NCBI RefSeq assembly: GCF_900625025.1
Contig: NZ_LR130575.1
Span: forward strand, 124,001-188,000
Reading direction: 5' to 3'
Length of the DNA stretch: 64,000 bases
Source of the DNA: Lachnoclostridium sp. Marseille-P6806
GTDB taxonomy: Bacteria; Bacillota; Clostridia; Lachnospirales; Lachnospiraceae
Part shown: positions 60,901-64,000 of the stretch, in pieces
Layout of the letters: the number at the start of each line of letters is the position of its first letter
How positions within the stretch are numbered: the stretch's first letter is position 1
Notes under the pieces: model-generated
What the model was told of the DNA's origin: nothing
What the model saw: the letters and a program-made list of their open reading frames with translations, nothing else
The model's database searches: none
Made by a program: the position numbers and the translations under genes

Positions 60901-61917
60901 ATGGAAAAATGTTTGTCAATCTGTATTCCGGCTTATAACAGACCGGCAGAGCTTTTGCGTCTTCTGCGTTCGATTGACTCTGTAATGTATCGGGATCGGA
61001 TTGAAGTGGTCATACGGGAGGATCAGTCTCCGAAAAGAGAGGAGATTCGGGCATCTGTGAAGAGCTTTCAGACGGAGAGCAGTCTGGAAGTTCGTTATAC
61101 GGAAAACCCTGAAAATTATGGCTATGACAAGAATCTCCGTACACTTGCAGGAAGTGCACAGGGGCGCTACGTCCTTATCATGGGAGATGACGATGTTTTC
61201 TGTCCGGGAGCATTGGATCCATACCTTTCATTCATTGAAGAGCACTCGGATATAGGATATATTCTGCGGAGATACCGGGCGCAGTATGCGGATGGCACGG
61301 TGGAGGATTACCGCTATGCAAAGCAGAATGTGTTTTTTGAGCCCGGTGAGGACAGCTATGTTGAGTTGTTTCGCAGAAGCCTGTTCATTTCGGGATTTAC
61401 TTTCAGAAAAGCGGATTTCAATGATTTCGGGCAAAAAGCATTTGATGGTACTCTGCTGTTTCAGCTCTATATAGAGGCGACGGTCTGTCTGAACAGGAGA
61501 GCGGCTTATTGTGATATCCCGCTTACCATGTCGATAGAGGGTGGTATTCCGTATTTCGGGAGCAGTAAAAACGAACAGGCACTTTACACCTCCGGTTCGA
61601 ATACGGTCGGCAACAGTATCAATTTCATGAAACAGGTGATATATACCTCGGAGCAAATTGATCGTATTTTTCAGATAAAATGCAGCCGGCGTATTGTGGA
61701 GAGCTACTCCCGCTATTCTTATGGATTTTTGCTGGAACACAGGCAGGAAGGAATACGGGTTTTTACTCGCTATGCACGGGAGCTACGCGAGCTCGGCTTT
61801 GGCTGTACACTGTATTTTTATCTTTATTACCTGATGCTGCTGTTTCTGGGCAGAAAAGGAACCAGAAAACTGATTGTTTTTGTAAAAAAGCTTTGGGGGA
61901 GGACTCCCCGCTTATAG
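60901..61917 (+). CDS. Glycosyltransferase family 2
   Basis: GT-A transferase of 338 residues. It opens LSICIPAYNRPAELLRLL, has EDQSPKREEI, NYGYDKNLRTL and the metal-binding IMGDDDVF. The C-terminal region has a hydrophobic segment (LYFYLYYLMLLFL) that probably associates with the membrane. The start at 60901 follows AGAGGAGTGG. Acceptor and donor are unknown. Confidence 0.88.
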   Translation: MEKCLSICIPAYNRPAELLRLLRSIDSVMYRDRIEVVIREDQSPKREEIRASVKSFQTESSLEVRYTENPENYGYDKNLRTLAGSAQGRYVLIMGDDDVFCPGALDPYLSFIEEHSDIGYILRRYRAQYADGTVEDYRYAKQNVFFEPGEDSYVELFRRSLFISGFTFRKADFNDFGQKAFDGTLLFQLYIEATVCLNRRAAYCDIPLTMSIEGGIPYFGSSKNEQALYTSGSNTVGNSINFMKQVIYTSEQIDRIFQIKCSRRIVESYSRYSYGFLLEHRQEGIRVFTRYARELRELGFGCTLYFYLYYLMLLFLGRKGTRKLIVFVKKLWGRTPRL

Positions 61918-61949
61918 CGTGATGAATCTGCCGCAGGCAGGGAGGAAAT

Positions 61950-63023
61950 ATGCGGAAGCTTGCAGAAACCGACCCGATTCTGATTGTCGGAGCCGGTGAT
62001 TATCCGATTTATGAGACGGCACTCTATGAGGGGCTGATTGCGCTGGGATATGCAAAGACCTCACTCTTCACATGGAATTCATATTATTCCGGAGACGGTA
62101 TATTACGCGCACTTATTAAAAGGGCGGAGATCAAGGCGTCATATGGATTCATTGCAGCAAGAATAAATAAAGAGCTTCTGGAATACTGTGTCCGGATTCA
62201 TCCTGCTCTGGTTTTTCTTTATACCTGCCGTCTGATTTATCCGGAGACGGCAAAGCGGATACATGACATGGGGATATGTCTTGTGAGCTATTGTAACGAT
62301 AATCCGTTCTCGGATTATTTTCCCTCGTATTTTTGGAGAAATTATATCAGGGCACTACCGTATTGTGACATCAATTACGGATATCGAAAGGAAAACTTGG
62401 AGGATATTCGGAAGAAAACAGGGAGAGCGGGAAAGCTGCTGCGATCCTATTATATTGCGGGCAAAAATTACCCGTGCATGGAAAAGGAGCTGCTTCCAGA
62501 TACGCCAGAGGTCATATTCCTCGGGCATTATGAGGATGATTACAGGAAAGAATATCTGGAGGCGCTGCGGGAGGCCGGTATTACGGTAGGACTTCCGAAG
62601 CAGGAGTTCTCTTCATGGGCAGAGGGCAAAAAGGGGATTATCCTGCTGGAGGATACGCGAAGACTGTACAATAATTATCTGTGCAGCTGTAAGGTTCCGA
62701 TTACCTTTCTTTCTACACTGAACAGGGATACGTATACCAGGCGCTGTTTTGAGATCCCCGCGGCAGGAGCGCTTCTTTTCAGCTTATATACAGAAGATCT
62801 GGCATCTCTTTTCGACGAAGACAAGGAGGCGGTTTTTTTTCGAGGGAAACAGGATTTTATTCAAAAGCTGCAATATTACCTGGTGCATGACGAGGAACGG
62901 AAACGCATCGCAGAGGTGGGCCGGCAGAGAATTCTGAAAGATGGCCATGAGGTAAGAGACCGGGCAAAGCAGATCCTGAGAGACGTCGGTGAGCTGCAGC
63001 AGAAAGGGCGCGGAAAAGAGTGA
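61950..63023 (+). CDS. CgeB-like glycosyltransferase
   Basis: Protein of 357 residues resembling CgeB/spore-maturation-type GT-B transferases. The N-terminus has ILIVGAGDYPIYETALYEGL, then VFLYTCRLIYPETAKRIHDMG and VSYCNDNPF. The C-terminal part has VIFLGHYEDD and the characteristic YTRRCFEIPAAGALLFS before DEERKRIAEVGRQRIL. The conserved Glu of the retaining GT-B donor site is in CFEIPA. It starts after AGGGAGG and overlaps the final gene by 4 bases (GTGA). Confidence 0.8.
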   Translation: MRKLAETDPILIVGAGDYPIYETALYEGLIALGYAKTSLFTWNSYYSGDGILRALIKRAEIKASYGFIAARINKELLEYCVRIHPALVFLYTCRLIYPETAKRIHDMGICLVSYCNDNPFSDYFPSYFWRNYIRALPYCDINYGYRKENLEDIRKKTGRAGKLLRSYYIAGKNYPCMEKELLPDTPEVIFLGHYEDDYRKEYLEALREAGITVGLPKQEFSSWAEGKKGIILLEDTRRLYNNYLCSCKVPITFLSTLNRDTYTRRCFEIPAAGALLFSLYTEDLASLFDEDKEAVFFRGKQDFIQKLQYYLVHDEERKRIAEVGRQRILKDGHEVRDRAKQILRDVGELQQKGRGKE

Positions 63024-64000
63024 GGCTTGTCATTATCAATTCTGTGTATGGTTATGGCAGTACCGGAAGAATTTGTGCGGCACTTGCAGAGGAGTACAGA
63101 AAAAAGGGCTATGAGGTCAGAGCGGCCTATGGTCGGAGCATGTCCGGAATGGTGCAACCGGAAGCGGAGACGGTTCGCATCGGAACGGATGCAGATGTAC
63201 GCCTGCATGGAGTTCTCACACGACTGACAGATCGCCATGGACTTGGTTCAGCGAGGGCGACGCGGAAATTTCTTCACTGGCTCGATGATTTTGCACCGGA
63301 TGAGCTCTGGCTTCATAATCTTCATGGCTATTATATTCATTATGAGCTTCTCTTTGCGTGGATAAAAAAACACCCGGGTCTTCGTGTGACGTGGACCTTA
63401 CATGACTGCTGGGCCTTTACCGGACATTGCTCACATTTTATGGCGGCAGACGGAGGACGCGAATGCGCCAAATGGAAGACCGGGTGCTCCTGCTGCCCGG
63501 CGAGGAAAGAGTATCCGGCGAGTCTGATGCTCGATCAGAGCCTGAGTAATTACATGCGAAAGAAAGCGGCATTTAGCGCTGTGGGCGGACTGCATCTGAT
63601 TGTTCCGTCGAAATGGCTCAGAGATCAGGTGAAGCAAAGCTTTCTCGGCGGATATCCTGTCGAGGTCTGCTATAACACGATCAATAAAGATGTTTTTCGC
63701 CCGCGCGGCAGCGATTTCCGAAAACATTATCATTTGGAAGACAGAATCATGATTCTGGGTGTGGCGAGCGTCTGGTCAGATAAAAAGGGTCTGGATGATT
63801 TTGTCCGTTTAAGTCGTTTTTTGGGAAACGAGGCCGGCCGTTTCTGCATTGTTCTGGTAGGTATCCCGAAAGAGCTTGCCAAGGTGCTCCCTCCGGACAT
63901 TCTTTGCATCGGGCGAACGGAAAGCGCAGAGACACTGGCGCAGATTTATTCTGCGGCTGATATATTTGTGAATCCGACCAGGGAAGATAATTATCCCACG
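63020..64000 (+). CDS. Glycosyltransferase family 4, 3' end outside window
   Basis: Partial gene; the frame is open to the last base (327 codons visible). It starts at GTG 63020, overlapping the previous stop as GTGA. The sequence begins VRLVIINSVYGYGSTGRICAALAEE, continues WLHNLHGYYIHYELLFAW and VTWTLHDCWAFTGHCSHF with a following cysteine cluster (GCSCCPARK), then IVPSKWLRDQ, CYNTINKDVFRP and GVASVWSDKKGLDDFV, and reaches the donor-site region NPTREDNYP. This matches WcaC-like GT4 proteins of exopolysaccharide loci. Confidence 0.87.
   Translation, partial: MRLVIINSVYGYGSTGRICAALAEEYRKKGYEVRAAYGRSMSGMVQPEAETVRIGTDADVRLHGVLTRLTDRHGLGSARATRKFLHWLDDFAPDELWLHNLHGYYIHYELLFAWIKKHPGLRVTWTLHDCWAFTGHCSHFMAADGGRECAKWKTGCSCCPARKEYPASLMLDQSLSNYMRKKAAFSAVGGLHLIVPSKWLRDQVKQSFLGGYPVEVCYNTINKDVFRPRGSDFRKHYHLEDRIMILGVASVWSDKKGLDDFVRLSRFLGNEAGRFCIVLVGIPKELAKVLPPDILCIGRTESAETLAQIYSAADIFVNPTREDNYPT

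Overview
The window reads as a chromosomal segment of a GC-rich, Gram-positive anaerobe of the Clostridia, most likely Lachnospiraceae. The evidence is the conserved order priA-def-fmt-rsmB-rlmN-prpC-prkC-rsgA, an SecD-SecF fusion, a MurE with the diaminopimelate signature, strong GGAGG-type ribosome binding sites, and Lachnospiraceae-type accessory proteins (YtrA-type GntR, ATC-hydrolase family, clostripain). The taxon is an inference; no rRNA or marker search was possible. Nearly all genes lie on the plus strand; the one clear exception is an ATPase at 36827-38212. I saw no tRNA, rRNA, CRISPR array or complete insertion sequence.

1-23787 is housekeeping. It opens inside hypF and continues with hypC, hypD and hypE ([NiFe]-hydrogenase cofactor assembly). 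Next come hisS-aspS, secDF, recJ, a PfkB sugar kinase, murE, priA, and the def-to-rsgA block (formyl-methionine processing, rRNA methylation, Ser/Thr phosphatase and PASTA kinase, ribosome GTPase).

23788-36825 is accessory. It holds an autoregulated GntR/ABC module with a near-perfect operator, and a membrane EAL phosphodiesterase behind a structured leader and a G10 tract. A sugar-uptake operon follows (LacI regulator, two permeases, GH31 glycosidase); it has no substrate-binding protein where one is expected and carries a frameshifted GH31 remnant. An overlapping group of ATC-hydrolase-like protein, membrane methyltransferase and metallo-beta-lactamase-fold protein comes next, and then a truncated GNAT gene.

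36827-41765 holds an AT-richer DUF234-type ATPase that abuts the truncated GNAT gene, a secreted CAP-domain protein, a clostripain-like lipoprotein and a small membrane protein.

41807-64000 is a large extracellular-glycan locus that runs off the window. It has a membrane sugar-phosphate transferase, CapE- and CapF-like nucleotide-sugar enzymes, at least five glycosyltransferases, an AsnB-like amidotransferase, DUF115-like and WcbI-like proteins, and a PglK-like ABC flippase. Inside it sits an unusual module: a discrete carrier protein with its own adenylating enzyme, a CMP-sugar-type cytidylyltransferase, a DRE-TIM aldolase, a ThDP enzyme split into two overlapping frames, a sulfotransferase-like protein and a KdsC-like phosphatase fused to a YhcH domain. 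Together they suggest synthesis, activation and attachment of an unusual keto-acid-derived or aminoacyl decoration. This module is the best candidate in the window for undescribed biochemistry.
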